64,000 nucleotides of DNA from Streptomyces sp. NBC_00273 (GTDB lineage: Bacteria; Actinomycetota; Actinomycetes; Streptomycetales; Streptomycetaceae), in NCBI RefSeq assembly GCF_036178145.1, contig NZ_CP108067.1, positions 3,720,001-3,784,000 of the forward strand, given 5' to 3'. Below, one piece after another: positions 8,329-16,616 of this stretch. Position numbers and translations under genes: made by a program. Position 1 is the first letter of the stretch. Every line of letters begins with the position of its first letter. Under the pieces are notes generated by a model. That model was not told the origin of the DNA, made no database searches, and saw nothing but the letters and a program-made list of their open reading frames with translations.

Positions 8329-8985
8329 TCAGTCCGCCGTGTCCGGCCCGACGTCGATCCCCCCGTCCTCCACGACGCACTCGTCGTAGCCGAGTCTCTC
8401 CCCGAGATCCCGGTAACGCGCGAGGCGGGATGCGCCGACCGTGATCTGGTACGCCTTCAGGACCCTCAGGAGCATCCTGAAGCCCAGGTCCGGATCGGCG
8501 TGCGCCACCGTCTTCTCCAGCGTGCGCACCACGTCGGGCACCGCGTGGTGCGCGTGCCCCTCGACGGAGCGCAGCCCGTCGGCGACGGCCTCGACCTCGG
8601 CCAGCACCTCGTCCGCGAAGGCCGCCGCCGGGGCGGGGCCCGCCGGCAGGGCCGCGGAGGAAGGGTGGTCCTGCCGGATCCGCCCGGCGCAGACGTCCGC
8701 GACCTGCCGCAGCCACGCCCGCCCCTCCATGCCGAAGAAGTCCGGCCGGTAGCTGCGCTGCGACGCCGCGCAGCACAGGATGTCCACCTCCCTGGAGGAG
8801 AGGTCCGACTCCAGCACGCGGAACGCGTCCTCCAGGAGCGTGGGGGCGTAGGCGCCACCACCCCATCCCGCGACGGCCGCCACCATCTCCAGCGGTGTCG
8901 TGCCGGGACTCCATCCCGCATCGAACATCCTGGTGAGACCGCTGAGGCCGAAGTCGATGTAGAACTGCCGCCGGTCGTCTCTCAT
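8329..8985 (-). CDS. Hypothetical protein, 218 aa
   Basis: Not recognised. The codon use is typical of the genome. There is no signal peptide or membrane segment. The N-terminal part (QFYIDFGLSGLTRMFDAGWSPG) is followed by helical stretches such as DEVLAEVEAVADGLRSVEG. Two adjacent cysteines occur in DILCCAASQRSYRPDFFG. It could be an immunity-type or contact-dependent orphan protein, but nothing in the sequence proves this. The gene stands alone between two terminators, 169 bp downstream of the DUF6114 operon. Confidence 0.65.
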   Translation of the reverse strand: MRDDRRQFYIDFGLSGLTRMFDAGWSPGTTPLEMVAAVAGWGGGAYAPTLLEDAFRVLESDLSSREVDILCCAASQRSYRPDFFGMEGRAWLRQVADVCAGRIRQDHPSSAALPAGPAPAAAFADEVLAEVEAVADGLRSVEGHAHHAVPDVVRTLEKTVAHADPDLGFRMLLRVLKAYQITVGASRLARYRDLGERLGYDECVVEDGGIDVGPDTAD

Positions 8986-9104
8986 CGGACCCGTCCCCGT
9001 GGATAGCTGTGCGCCGCGTACATGAAGGCGGCACTTGGACGCCGGTCGAGCCCGCAGCTCCTTTGAAGGTCAGGTGAGTTGCCCAGGGGTGACGGAAAGC
9101 GGAA

Positions 9105-9131
9105 GGCCCGCCCCCGCGAAGGGGGCGGGCC
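9105..9131 (-). terminator. Terminator of the DUF6230-DUF6114 operon
   Basis: A perfect 11-bp stem, GGCCCGCCCCC / GGGGGCGGGCC, with a GCGAA loop, lies 24 bp after the stop of the exported protein gene. Confidence 0.8.
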
Positions 9132-9154
9132 GTCGGAACGCGTGCGATCCGGTG

Positions 9155-10501
9155 CTACTCCGGCGGGCCGATGTAGTTCTTCAGGCCCGGAACGGTGAGC
9201 GTGCCGCCGAACTGACCGGCCTGGACGACCTTGACGTTCGTGAAGAACGCGAACGGAACGTTCACGGGCGGCGGGCTGTTCGGGGTGAACTCGATCGGGA
9301 TCAGACCGAACAGGTTCCCCTTGAGGCTCTCGGTGTACATCGTCACCGTGCCGCCGCGGATCTTGGACGTGGAGCCCGGACGCGACTTCAGGTGAGCGAC
9401 GTTCCCCGACTTGCCGACCGTCTGGTACAGGTCCTTGATGTCCAGCGAGTCCGCGGTGAACTTCAGGACCTTCTTGGTCTTGCCGCCGGCCGTCTTCACC
9501 TCGACGATGCCGTGGTAGTCCAGGCCGTAGAGGGTCAGCAGGGAGCTGTCGAGGTACCAGGGCTCGTCCGGCAGGAGCGGGACGCCCTGCTCCAGTTCGG
9601 CGTCGGCCAGTGCCTTGGCGTCGTAGGTCGGGCACGGGAAGGGCTGCTTCCCGTCCGGGTCCTTCGTCTCCTCGGCCTTGTCCTTGTCCTTGGACTTGTC
9701 GTCCTCGGCCTTGGCATCGTCCTCGGCCTTGGACTTGTCGTCCTTGGCCTTGTCCGCGGCTTCGTCCTTGGCCTTGTCCTCGCCCGTCTCGTTCTTGGGG
9801 TCCTTCTCGGTCTTCTTGACCTCCTCGGACAGCTCCTTGACGTCGACACCGGCCTTCTTCGCCGCTTCGCGGATCGCGTCCGCGGCCGGGTCCGGCGTCG
9901 GGGCCGCCGTGGCGGTGCCCGACGGGGTGGGCGCGGGCGTCGGGGTCGCCTTCGCCGCCGCGTCCTTGAGGGGCCTGCCGAGTTCGTCGACGAGGTTCTT
10001 GACCGCGTCGCCGACGCCCAGCGGGTCCAGCGGGTTCGTGGCCTTGGTCGGGTCCGGAGCCGGCGTGGTGGCCGGGGCCTTCTCGTTCGCCACCGGGGGC
10101 TTGGCCGTCGACGGGGACGTGGTCGGCTTCGCCTTCTCCTTCGCGGCCGCCGATGCCGATGCCGACGGAGAGGGCGTCGCGCTGGGCGACGTGCTCGGCG
10201 AAGGCGTCGTGGACGGCGTGGGCGACGGGGACTTCGACTCGGTCTCCGCAGGTTCGTCGGACCGCGTCACACACGGACCGGGCGCGAAGGGGATCTCCTT
10301 GTCGTCGGCCACGGCGAGCTTCGGCGCCATGCCCATCCCGACGAACACGGCCGTCGGCATCGCCGCGAGCGCCATCGTCTTGCCGACGGGTATCTGGATC
10401 TTGTTCAGCAGCGACTTCCTGGGCGCCGCGTGGCGCGGCCCCTTCACTACACGGGACTCTGCACCAGGGGCCACGCCCCGCTGCGTCTCGTCACCCCGCA
10501 C
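9155..10501 (-). CDS. Exported Pro/Thr- and Lys/Asp-rich protein, third gene of the DUF6230/DUF6114 operon
   Basis: About 448 residues. A basic N-terminus is followed by a hydrophobic stretch (VGKTMALAAMPTAVFVGMGM) that looks like a signal peptide or anchor. Next comes a long low-complexity wall-spanning region: first Ser/Pro/Thr-rich, then Ala/Pro/Thr-rich, then alternating Lys/Asp (KAKDEAADKAKDDKSKAE). A folded C-terminal domain of ~160 residues starts at FPCPTYDAKALADAELEQG and ends at the stop. I chose GTG 10501, which has GGGAGGA five bases upstream and overlaps the stop of the DUF6114 gene by 11 bp; longer in-frame starts at 10516 and 10561 lack this. The function is unknown; a surface or envelope protein is likely from the architecture. 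Confidence 0.75.
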   Translation of the reverse strand: MRGDETQRGVAPGAESRVVKGPRHAAPRKSLLNKIQIPVGKTMALAAMPTAVFVGMGMAPKLAVADDKEIPFAPGPCVTRSDEPAETESKSPSPTPSTTPSPSTSPSATPSPSASASAAAKEKAKPTTSPSTAKPPVANEKAPATTPAPDPTKATNPLDPLGVGDAVKNLVDELGRPLKDAAAKATPTPAPTPSGTATAAPTPDPAADAIREAAKKAGVDVKELSEEVKKTEKDPKNETGEDKAKDEAADKAKDDKSKAEDDAKAEDDKSKDKDKAEETKDPDGKQPFPCPTYDAKALADAELEQGVPLLPDEPWYLDSSLLTLYGLDYHGIVEVKTAGGKTKKVLKFTADSLDIKDLYQTVGKSGNVAHLKSRPGSTSKIRGGTVTMYTESLKGNLFGLIPIEFTPNSPPPVNVPFAFFTNVKVVQAGQFGGTLTVPGLKNYIGPPE

Positions 10502-11087
10502 TGTTCCTCCCGCCATCGGCGTGGGCAGTCGTCTCGCTCGCGTGTGCCGTTTCCGTCGCACCGGGACCCGGAAGACCCTGGGTTCCCTGGACGCCCATGT
10601 CCGCCGTCGCGTCCGCCTTGCTCAGGTGGACGACGCCCGGCTGCTGCTCCGCCACCGGCTCCTGGGCCTCCTCGACCGGCTGCCCCGGCGCCCAGGCGAG
10701 GGCGAGGGCGCCGCCGACCATGGAGAGGGCGAAGCCGACGAAGAAACCACCGAGGTTGGACACCGGGATCGAGACCAGCGCGAGCAGGATCGCGGCCACG
10801 CCGGCGAAGACGCGGATGGCTTCCTGGAACCAGAGGGCCAGGCCCAGCGTGATCAGCAGTACACCGATGATCAGTGCACCGGCACCGCCGGTGGTGGCCA
10901 TCGCGAGACTGACGTTGCCCAGCCGGAGGTCCGCGTAAGGGAAGTATGCGATCGGGAAGCCACCGAGGAGCGTGAACAGCCCGGCCCAGAAGGGACGGCG
11001 GCCGCTCCAGGCATGGAAGTGGTAGTACACCACGGTGGGCCAGGCGTCGTCTTCTGCGCGAACGTAAACCGGGGCCTGGGGGTTCAT
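10491..11087 (-). CDS. DUF6114-like integral membrane protein
   Basis: A 198-residue membrane protein. After MNPQAPVYVRAEDDAWPTVVYYHFHAWSGRRPFWAGL it has four hydrophobic segments (LFTLLGGFPIAYF, GGAGALIIGVLLITLGLALW, VFAGVAAILLALVSIPVS, FFVGFALSMVGGALALAWA), then a hydrophilic cytoplasmic or surface tail. This matches, from memory, the Streptomyces family annotated DUF6114. The start ATG 11087 follows CAGGGAGCTGTTGTCC. It is the middle gene of the operon, with a stem-loop before it and the next gene overlapping its stop. The role is unknown. Confidence 0.75.
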   Translation of the reverse strand: MNPQAPVYVRAEDDAWPTVVYYHFHAWSGRRPFWAGLFTLLGGFPIAYFPYADLRLGNVSLAMATTGGAGALIIGVLLITLGLALWFQEAIRVFAGVAAILLALVSIPVSNLGGFFVGFALSMVGGALALAWAPGQPVEEAQEPVAEQQPGVVHLSKADATADMGVQGTQGLPGPGATETAHASETTAHADGGRNSAG

Positions 11088-11139
11088 GGACAACAGCTCC
11101 CTGGAAACGGTGGTACTTGAGAACTCTGTGGAGCCCGAA

Positions 11140-11173
11140 CGGGCGGGGGCGACGGCTGTCACCACCCGCCCGT
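11140..11173 (-). other. Intercistronic hairpin between DUF6230 and DUF6114 genes
   Basis: Arms ACGGGCGGG (11140-11148) and CCCGCCCGT (11165-11173) lie just after the DUF6230 stop. It may act as a partial terminator or an mRNA stabiliser that favours expression of the first gene. Confidence 0.5.
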
Positions 11174-11194
11174 CCGGTCAGACACGGGGACTGA

Positions 11195-11836
11195 TCAGTC
11201 CTTGATGTCCTGGTAGCACGGCTGGTCGCCACCGAGCAGGCGCAGCTTCAGGTTGGGCAGCTTGAAGGTGCCCGCCGTGGTCGCCCACGCCTTCTGCTTG
11301 ACGTTCGTCAGGATGGCCCGGTCCGCACGCTGCGAGAACGCGTACGGGCTGGCGACCGTACCGGCCTGCGGCTTGGTCTTGTGGCTCGCGTCGCCGACCG
11401 CGACACCGATGTCCAGGTTGGTGAACTCGGCGTCGGTGTCGAGCTCGGCCACATCCAGGTAGATGTTGCTGGCCTCGGCCGGGGTGCCCTTGTGACCGGT
11501 CTTCAGCTGGAGCGTGATGTTGCCCAGCGGAGTCGGGGTGACCAGGGACTGGCACATGTTGGTGATCTTGGCGTTGCTGAACCCGGAGATGGTGACCGGG
11601 TGGTGCTGGGCGTTGCCCTTGAGGTCGTGTCCCTCGGCGACACCGCCGTACTGGATCAGGTTTTCACCGTCGAGCTTGTCGGCCGAGACCTTGAAGTCCT
11701 GGCCGGAGACGCTGAAGGACGCCGCGAGGGCACCCTGCGCCAGACCCACACCGACCGCGGCCGTGGCCGCGATGCTCGGCACCATGACGAGCGCGAAGCG
11801 CTTCCATCTGGTCCCACCACGAACCTGAGAACTCAT
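11195..11836 (-). CDS. DUF6230-like exported protein
   Basis: A 213-residue protein with a basic N-terminus (MSSQVRGGTRWKRFALVMV) and a hydrophobic segment (PSIAATAAVGVGLAQGALAASF) that fits a signal peptide with cleavage near ALA. The rest is predicted beta-rich (FSVSGQDFKVSADKLDG, QYGGVAEG, TDAEFTNLDIGVAVGD), with two cysteines (NMCQSL and QPCYQD). It resembles the Streptomyces family annotated DUF6230. The Shine-Dalgarno GAAGGAGG is well placed before ATG 11836. It leads the operon with DUF6114 and the exported repeat protein, which suggests a shared envelope role. The function is unknown. Confidence 0.8.
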   Translation of the reverse strand: MSSQVRGGTRWKRFALVMVPSIAATAAVGVGLAQGALAASFSVSGQDFKVSADKLDGENLIQYGGVAEGHDLKGNAQHHPVTISGFSNAKITNMCQSLVTPTPLGNITLQLKTGHKGTPAEASNIYLDVAELDTDAEFTNLDIGVAVGDASHKTKPQAGTVASPYAFSQRADRAILTNVKQKAWATTAGTFKLPNLKLRLLGGDQPCYQDIKD

Positions 11837-12181
11837 TTCGTTCCTCCTTCTCGGACGTACATCTCCGGTCCGGGCCGTGCCCGTCCTGGGATGGGAGAAG
11901 TGCTACGTCCTCGGGAAGGAGCGCAGGCGGCCGGGCCGCGGCTGTGCCACGTCCGATACACCGGCGATCACCCCCGAGCGACAACCACTGGGCCACGCGT
12001 TCGCGCAACCTGGAGGACAGGCCCCGCCGGTGTGGCGGAGACCCCCCTGTCCCACGGCCGGTGCCACTGCCACAGGCCGGCTCGGTGGGGACCCTCCACC
12101 GCGGCTCCGAGTGAGCGGCTCTGCGGGAAGGACCGAGCGTCGCCGATCGTGGTCCATTCCAGGCCGGGGCACAAGGGGGTT

Positions 12182-12199
12182 CGTTACTGGCGGGTAACG
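12182..12199. promoter_or_regulatory. Palindrome CGTTAC-N6-GTAACG
   Basis: A perfect 6-bp-arm inverted repeat about 350 bp upstream of the DUF6230 start. Its core TACTGGCGGGTA recurs, with one change, at 13697-13708 and 40432-40443. Possible operator; protein unknown. Confidence 0.4.
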
Positions 12200-12324
12200 G
12201 CCAGATAACCTAGGTGCGACCCGTCGCCGTCGGGCAGCAACACAGGGTGTCACCCAGGGCCACGACAGAACGGACGAATGACGAACACACCGGACAGTTC
12301 ACGGGGTTCGGCTTACTGCGAGTA

Positions 12325-12368
12325 ACAGCGGCCGCGATTGCCAAGTTTTGGCAAAGCGCGGCCGCTGT
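12325..12368. terminator. Large hairpin downstream of the TPR-thioredoxin gene
   Basis: Outer arms ACAGCGGCCGCG and CGCGGCCGCTGT pair over 12 bp, and an inner TTGCCAA/TTGGCAA stem continues the fold. It lies 98 bp past the stop of the minus-strand gene ending at 12466 and is the best terminator candidate for it. Confidence 0.55.
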
Positions 12369-12465
12369 TTATCTACGTGTCAACAAATCGCCGGTGGCCC
12401 GGCGCGGTACGGGCGGGGCGTGGCGGCCGGCCCCGGAGCGGCCGCTGAGCCGGTCCGGACGCGGC

Positions 12466-13470
12466 TTAGAAGAGCACCCGCGCGAGCGCCGTGCGCGCCG
12501 CGGAGACCCGCGGGTCGTCCGCGCCGATGACCTCGAACAGCTCCAGCAGCCGCAGTCGCACGGCGTCGCGGTCCTCACCGAACGTGACGCGGACGGTGTC
12601 CACCAGGCGCCCGAAGGCGTCCTCCACGTGGCCGCCGACCAGGTCGAGGTCGGCCGCGGCGATCTGCGCCGCCGGGTCGCGCGGGTTCTCGGCCGCCGCG
12701 GTCCGCACCGCCTGCGGGTTCATGTGCTGGACCCGGGCCAGGAGCTCGGCCTGGGCCAGGCCCAGCTTGGCCTCGGTGTTGCCCGGGTCGTCCGCGAGCA
12801 CGTTCTTGTACGCCTGGACCGCGCCGCCGAGATCACCGGCGTCGAGCGCGACGACGGCCGCCTCCAGCAGGGCGTCGTGCGGGCCGGCCGGGATCTCGTC
12901 CGCGTCCGAGGCGGCGGGAGCCGCCCCCTCCGCGTCCGGGTCCACCTCGATGCCGATGATCCCGAAGCGGTCCTCGGCGACCTGGACCAGCTGGGCGAAC
13001 GTCTCGCGGATCTGCTGCTCCGGGACCACGCCCTGGAACAGCGGCAGCACCTGACCGGCGACCACGGCGAAGACGGCCGGGATGCCCTGGATCTGGAACT
13101 GCTGCATGAGCATCTGGTTGGCGTCGACGTCGATCTTGGCGAGCACGAGGCGACCGTTGGCCTCGGTGATCAGGCGCTCCAGCAGCGGGCTGAGCTGCTT
13201 GCACGGCTGGCACCACTCGGCCCAGAAGTCCAGGACGACCGGAACTTCTGCGGAGAGCTGGAGCACATCGCGTTCAAAACCGGCTTCGTCTACGTCGATG
13301 ACGAGTGCCGACGGCGGCACGGCACCGGCGGACGGACCCGTTCCGCCGGACTCGGCGGCCCGGCTCGCCGCTTCGGCGCGGGCCTGCTCGGCCTTGGCCT
13401 TGGCCTCACCGGCCGCCTTCACCGCGGCGAGGTCGACGACGCCGCTCATGGACATGTTTCTGGGCTGCAT
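12466..13470 (-). CDS. Thioredoxin-fold co-chaperone with C-terminal TPR region (YbbN/CnoX-like)
   Basis: A 334-residue protein. An Ala/Glu-rich leader is followed by a thioredoxin domain (residues ~55-165) with the active site W86-C-Q-P-C90 and the cis-proline in IQGIPAVFAV. The C-terminal half is helical with tetratricopeptide character (LLEAAVVALDAGDLGGAVQAYKNVLADDPGNTEAKLGLAQAELL). This architecture matches YbbN/CnoX, a holdase that passes clients to chaperonin and protects them from oxidation; that role is known for E. coli and inferred here. GGGGGAGG eight bases upstream fixes ATG 13470. It stands alone, divergent from a TetR gene across a palindromic operator. Confidence 0.88.
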   Translation of the reverse strand: MQPRNMSMSGVVDLAAVKAAGEAKAKAEQARAEAASRAAESGGTGPSAGAVPPSALVIDVDEAGFERDVLQLSAEVPVVLDFWAEWCQPCKQLSPLLERLITEANGRLVLAKIDVDANQMLMQQFQIQGIPAVFAVVAGQVLPLFQGVVPEQQIRETFAQLVQVAEDRFGIIGIEVDPDAEGAAPAASDADEIPAGPHDALLEAAVVALDAGDLGGAVQAYKNVLADDPGNTEAKLGLAQAELLARVQHMNPQAVRTAAAENPRDPAAQIAAADLDLVGGHVEDAFGRLVDTVRVTFGEDRDAVRLRLLELFEVIGADDPRVSAARTALARVLF

Positions 13471-13609
13471 GCGTACATCCTCCCCCGTGTGTGCGCGCCG
13501 ACGAAAAAGATCGCGTGAATTGGCCGTGCCGCCGTACCGTCGCGATCGTGATGTTGAACGGCGCCGGGTCCCCACCTGGCGCCTGTAGCTCTTCGCGTGG
13601 TTGTCGCTC

Positions 13610-13632
13610 TTACGCTACGAGCCGTAGCGTAA
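13610..13632. promoter_or_regulatory. Probable TetR operator
   Basis: A perfect inverted repeat, TTACGCTACG-AGC-CGTAGCGTAA, lies between the divergent TPR-thioredoxin and TetR genes, 88 bp from the tetR start. Size and symmetry are typical for TetR-family operators, so control of one or both flanking genes is likely. Confidence 0.65.
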
Positions 13633-13719
13633 CTCCCCCGGCGGCTCCCCGCGCCCCTTCCGGCCCCGTGATCTGAACCACAGCGGCCCTTTTGGCTACC
13701 GGCGGGTATGGTCTCGGCC

Positions 13720-14340
13720 ATGCGCAACCCCAGCCCCGGCCGCACCGGTCGTCCCCGCAGTGCCGCAGCGGACGCCGCGATCCTCGCCGCGACCCGGGAC
13801 GCGCTCGTCGAGCTGGGCTGGTCGAAGCTGACGATGGGGGACGTCTCCGCCCGTGCGGGGGTCGCCAAGACCACCCTCTACCGGCGCTGGGCGGGCAAGA
13901 ACGAGTTGGTCGTGGACGCGGTCGCAGAGCTCTTCGACGCGCTCGAACTCCCGGACCGGGGCTCCCTCGAAGCGGACATCGAGAACGTGGTGCTGCAGTT
14001 CGCGGAGCTGCTGCGGCGCCCGGAGGCCCGTACCGCCCTGATGGCGGTCGTCGCCGAGTCCACCCGGGACGAGGCCCTGCGCGACCGGATCCGGTCGGCG
14101 ATCGTGGACCGGCAGAAACGTCTCGTCGTACTGGGCCGCGAACGGGCCCAGGCCCGCGGCGAGCTCCCGTACGAGGAGGACGAGTCCCTCGCGGGCCGCA
14201 CCACGGACCTGATCTTCGACGTGATCGCGGGCACGGTGGTGCACCGCGCCCTGGTGAGCTCCGAACCGGTGGACGAGCTCTGGGTGGCCACCTTCACGGC
14301 CCTCCTGATGCACGGCCTGCGCGGCCCGGCCGTCGCCTGA
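13720..14340 (+). CDS. TetR-family transcriptional regulator
   Basis: A 206-residue TetR regulator. The N-terminal helix-turn-helix spans DAAILAATRDALVELGWSKLTMGDVSARAGVAKTTLYRRWAGKNEL (residues ~15-60), followed by a helical ligand-binding domain of the C-terminal TetR type (VLQFAELLRRPEARTALMAVVAESTRD). ATG 13720 is preferred over ATG 13708. There is no Shine-Dalgarno sequence, and TATGGT at 13707-13712 could serve as -10 for a leaderless message. Likely autorepressed through 13610-13632 and perhaps through TACCGGCGGGTA at 13697-13708. The ligand is unknown. Confidence 0.88.
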   Translation: MRNPSPGRTGRPRSAAADAAILAATRDALVELGWSKLTMGDVSARAGVAKTTLYRRWAGKNELVVDAVAELFDALELPDRGSLEADIENVVLQFAELLRRPEARTALMAVVAESTRDEALRDRIRSAIVDRQKRLVVLGRERAQARGELPYEEDESLAGRTTDLIFDVIAGTVVHRALVSSEPVDELWVATFTALLMHGLRGPAVA

Positions 14341-14389
14341 ACCCGGGCCGCCGCCCGAACCCACCCGGCCGCCCGCTGCCGCCGCGTCG

Positions 14390-14860
14390 TCAGAAGGTCC
14401 ACGCCCCGGAGCGGCGCCGGGATTCCAGGACCTGCTCCGCCAGCGCCGCGGCCCGCGGGTTCTCCCCCGGCCAGGGCCGCCGACGGCCCGGCCAGCTCGC
14501 CCAGCGCAGCGCGTCGGCCTCCTCCTCGAGCCGCAGACCGGCCGCGACGAGCGCGCCCCGGGCCGCTTGGGCCCCGGCCGTGCGGTAGCCGATGTCGCGG
14601 GCGTCCGGCCAGTGGACGCCGCCGTCGGTGATCAGGACCGCGGCCTCGACCCCGTCCAGCCCCAGCTCGATGCCGTCCCGCACCGCCGCGAGGAACTCGG
14701 CGGGCAGCCGGTCCTCCCGCGCCAGGTTCAGGATCTCCGTCCCGGCCGGCCCCGGCGGCTCGAAGTCGGCGACGACGTAGGCGTAGTGGCCGCCGCAACC
14801 GCCCTTGTTCATCACCACGCGCGCGCTCACGCCCCGTACGGACACAGGAAGGCCGGTCAT
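14390..14860 (-). CDS. Free-standing EF-G domain IV-like protein
   Basis: A 156-residue protein. Residues ~8-110 resemble domain IV of elongation factor G: RVVMNKGGCGGHYAYVVADFEPPG matches the conserved QTGGSGQYA strand region. LPAEFLAAVRDGIELGLDGVEA matches the IP-EY-AV-G segment, and VLITDGGVHWPDARDIGYRTAG matches the LTDGSYHEVDSS-AF segment. There is no GTPase domain. The conserved loop residues of EF-G differ, so this may be a factor-like fragment with a new job or a decaying remnant. Codon use looks normal, which favours a functional gene. Its start lies inside a 16-bp-arm hairpin that follows icmA. Confidence 0.7.
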   Translation of the reverse strand: MTGLPVSVRGVSARVVMNKGGCGGHYAYVVADFEPPGPAGTEILNLAREDRLPAEFLAAVRDGIELGLDGVEAAVLITDGGVHWPDARDIGYRTAGAQAARGALVAAGLRLEEEADALRWASWPGRRRPWPGENPRAAALAEQVLESRRRSGAWTF

Positions 14861-14890
14861 GGCGCCACCGTACGGGCGCCATGACCGGCC
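14851..14890 (-). terminator. Hairpin after icmA that covers the next start codon
   Basis: Perfect 16-bp arms GGCCGGTCATGGCGCC (14851-14866) and GGCGCCATGACCGGCC (14875-14890) with an 8-nt loop. It lies 17 bp past the icmA stop, and one arm contains the ATG (14858-14860) of the EF-G-like gene. Confidence 0.75.
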
Positions 14891-14907
14891 GTCTCACACA
14901 GGCGGGC

Positions 14908-16608
14908 CTAGAAGCCCGGGGGCTCCGTGTAGGTGCCCCACTCGTCGCGCAGGACGTTGCAGATCTCGCCCATCGTGGCCTCGGCCCGCACCGCGTCCAG
15001 CATGGCCGGGATCATGTTCGACCCGTCCCGGGCGGCGTCCAGCATCGCCTTCAGCGCCGCGTCGACCTCGGCGTCGTCGCGGCGGGCCTTGCGGGCCGCC
15101 AGCTCCCGCACCTGGACGGTCTCCACCTCGTGGCTGACCCGGAGGATCTCCAGGTCGCCGGTGACCGACCCGTGGTGCACGTTGACGCCGACGACGCGCT
15201 TGTCGCCCTTCTCCAGCGACCGCTGGTACTGGAAGGCCGACTCGGCGATCTCCCCGGTGAACCAGCCGTCCTCGATGCCGCGCAGGATGCCCGAGGTGAT
15301 CGGCCCGATCGGGTGCTGCCCGTCGGGGTGGGCGCGCAGGCCGCGCTCCTTGATCTGCTCGAAGATCTTCTCGGCCTCGGCCTCGATGCGGTCGGTGAGC
15401 TGCTCCACGAACCAGGAGCCGCCCAGCGGGTCCGCCACGTTGGCGACGCCGGTCTCCTCCATCAGCACCTGCTGCGTGCGCAGGGCGATCTCGGCCGCCT
15501 GCTCGCTCGGCAGGGCGAGGGTCTCGTCGAGGGCGTTGGTGTGCAGGGAGTTCGTGCCGCCGAGCACGGCCGCGAGGGCCTCCACGGCGGTGCGCACGAC
15601 GTTGTTGTACGGCTGCTGCGCGGTCAGCGAGACCCCGGCGGTCTGGGTGTGGAAGCGCAGCCACATGGACTTCTCGCTCTTCGCCCCGTAGACCTCCTTC
15701 ATCCAGCGGGCCCAGATCCGGCGCGCGGCGCGGAACTTGGCGATCTCCTCGAAGAAGTCGAGGTGCGCGTCGAAGAAGAAGGAGAGGCCGGGCGCGAAGG
15801 CGTCGACGTCCATCCCGCGCGAGAGGCCGAGCTCCACGTAGCCGAAGCCGTCGGCGAGGGTGTACGCGAGCTCCTGCGCGGCCGTGGCCCCGGCCTCGCG
15901 GATGTGGTAGCCGGAGACGGACAGCGGCTTGTAGGCCGGGATGCCCTTCGTGCAGTACTCCATGAGGTCGCCGATGAGGCGCAGGTGCGGCTCCGGTTCG
16001 AAGAGCCACTCCTTCTGGGCGATGTACTCCTTGAAGATGTCGGTCTGGAGCGTGCCGTTGAGGACGGCGGGGTCCACGCCCTGCCGCTCGGCGGCGACCA
16101 GGTACATGCAGAAGGCGGGGACGGCCGGGCCGGAGATCGTCATCGAGGTCGTGACGTCGCCGAGCGGGATGTCCTTGAACAGGACCTCCATGTCGGCGGC
16201 GGAGTCGATGGCGACCCCGCAGTGCCCGACCTCGCCGAGCGAGCGGGGGTCGTCGGAGTCGCGCCCCATGAGGGTCGGCATGTCGAAGGCGACCGAGAGC
16301 CCGCCGCCGCCGGCGGCGAGGATCATCTTGTAGCGCTCGTTGGTCTGCTCGGCGTTCCCGAACCCGGCGAACTGCCGGATGGTCCAGGTCCGCCCGCGGT
16401 AGCCGGTGGCGTGGAGCCCGCGGGTGTACGGGTACTCGCCCGGCCACCCGATGCGCTCGAAGCCCTCGTACGCGTCGCCGGGCCGGGGCCCGTAGACCGG
16501 CTCGACCTCGTCGCCGGAGAGCGTGGTGAAGTCTGCCTCGCGCTTGCGGGCCTTGTCATAACGGGCCTGCCAGCGACGGCGGCCTTCCTCGATGGCGTCA
16601 GCGTCCAT
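14908..16608 (-). CDS. icmA: Isobutyryl-CoA mutase, large subunit
   Basis: A 566-residue substrate-binding subunit of a coenzyme B12-dependent acyl-CoA mutase that interconverts isobutyryl-CoA and n-butyryl-CoA. It has the mutase barrel but ends before any B12-binding domain, so it needs a separate small subunit (IcmB), not present in this window. Two substrate-specificity positions are diagnostic: Phe80 in TIRQF80[10 protein letters not shown] and Gln198 in KEYIAQ198KEW. Methylmalonyl-CoA mutases have Tyr and Arg there. Starting at ATG 16608 reproduces this numbering exactly; an ATG two codons earlier is possible. A 24-bp perfect palindrome begins 8 bp upstream of the start. The product links valine and fatty acid breakdown to butyryl-CoA and methylmalonyl-CoA supply for polyketides. 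Confidence 0.93.
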   Translation of the reverse strand: MDADAIEEGRRRWQARYDKARKREADFTTLSGDEVEPVYGPRPGDAYEGFERIGWPGEYPYTRGLHATGYRGRTWTIRQFAGFGNAEQTNERYKMILAAGGGGLSVAFDMPTLMGRDSDDPRSLGEVGHCGVAIDSAADMEVLFKDIPLGDVTTSMTISGPAVPAFCMYLVAAERQGVDPAVLNGTLQTDIFKEYIAQKEWLFEPEPHLRLIGDLMEYCTKGIPAYKPLSVSGYHIREAGATAAQELAYTLADGFGYVELGLSRGMDVDAFAPGLSFFFDAHLDFFEEIAKFRAARRIWARWMKEVYGAKSEKSMWLRFHTQTAGVSLTAQQPYNNVVRTAVEALAAVLGGTNSLHTNALDETLALPSEQAAEIALRTQQVLMEETGVANVADPLGGSWFVEQLTDRIEAEAEKIFEQIKERGLRAHPDGQHPIGPITSGILRGIEDGWFTGEIAESAFQYQRSLEKGDKRVVGVNVHHGSVTGDLEILRVSHEVETVQVRELAARKARRDDAEVDAALKAMLDAARDGSNMIPAMLDAVRAEATMGEICNVLRDEWGTYTEPPGF

Positions 16609-16616
16609 ACCCATGA

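Larger units (their letters stand above)
11837..12465. other. Intergenic region, 629 bp, promoter side of the DUF6230 operon
   Basis: No convincing gene. It holds the DUF6230 operon promoter region, a short palindrome CGTTAC-TGGCGG-GTAACG at 12182-12199, and the strong hairpin at 12325-12368. The stretch 12200-12320 is less G+C-rich than its surroundings. Possible open frames here lack ribosome binding sites and typical codon use. Confidence 0.5.
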
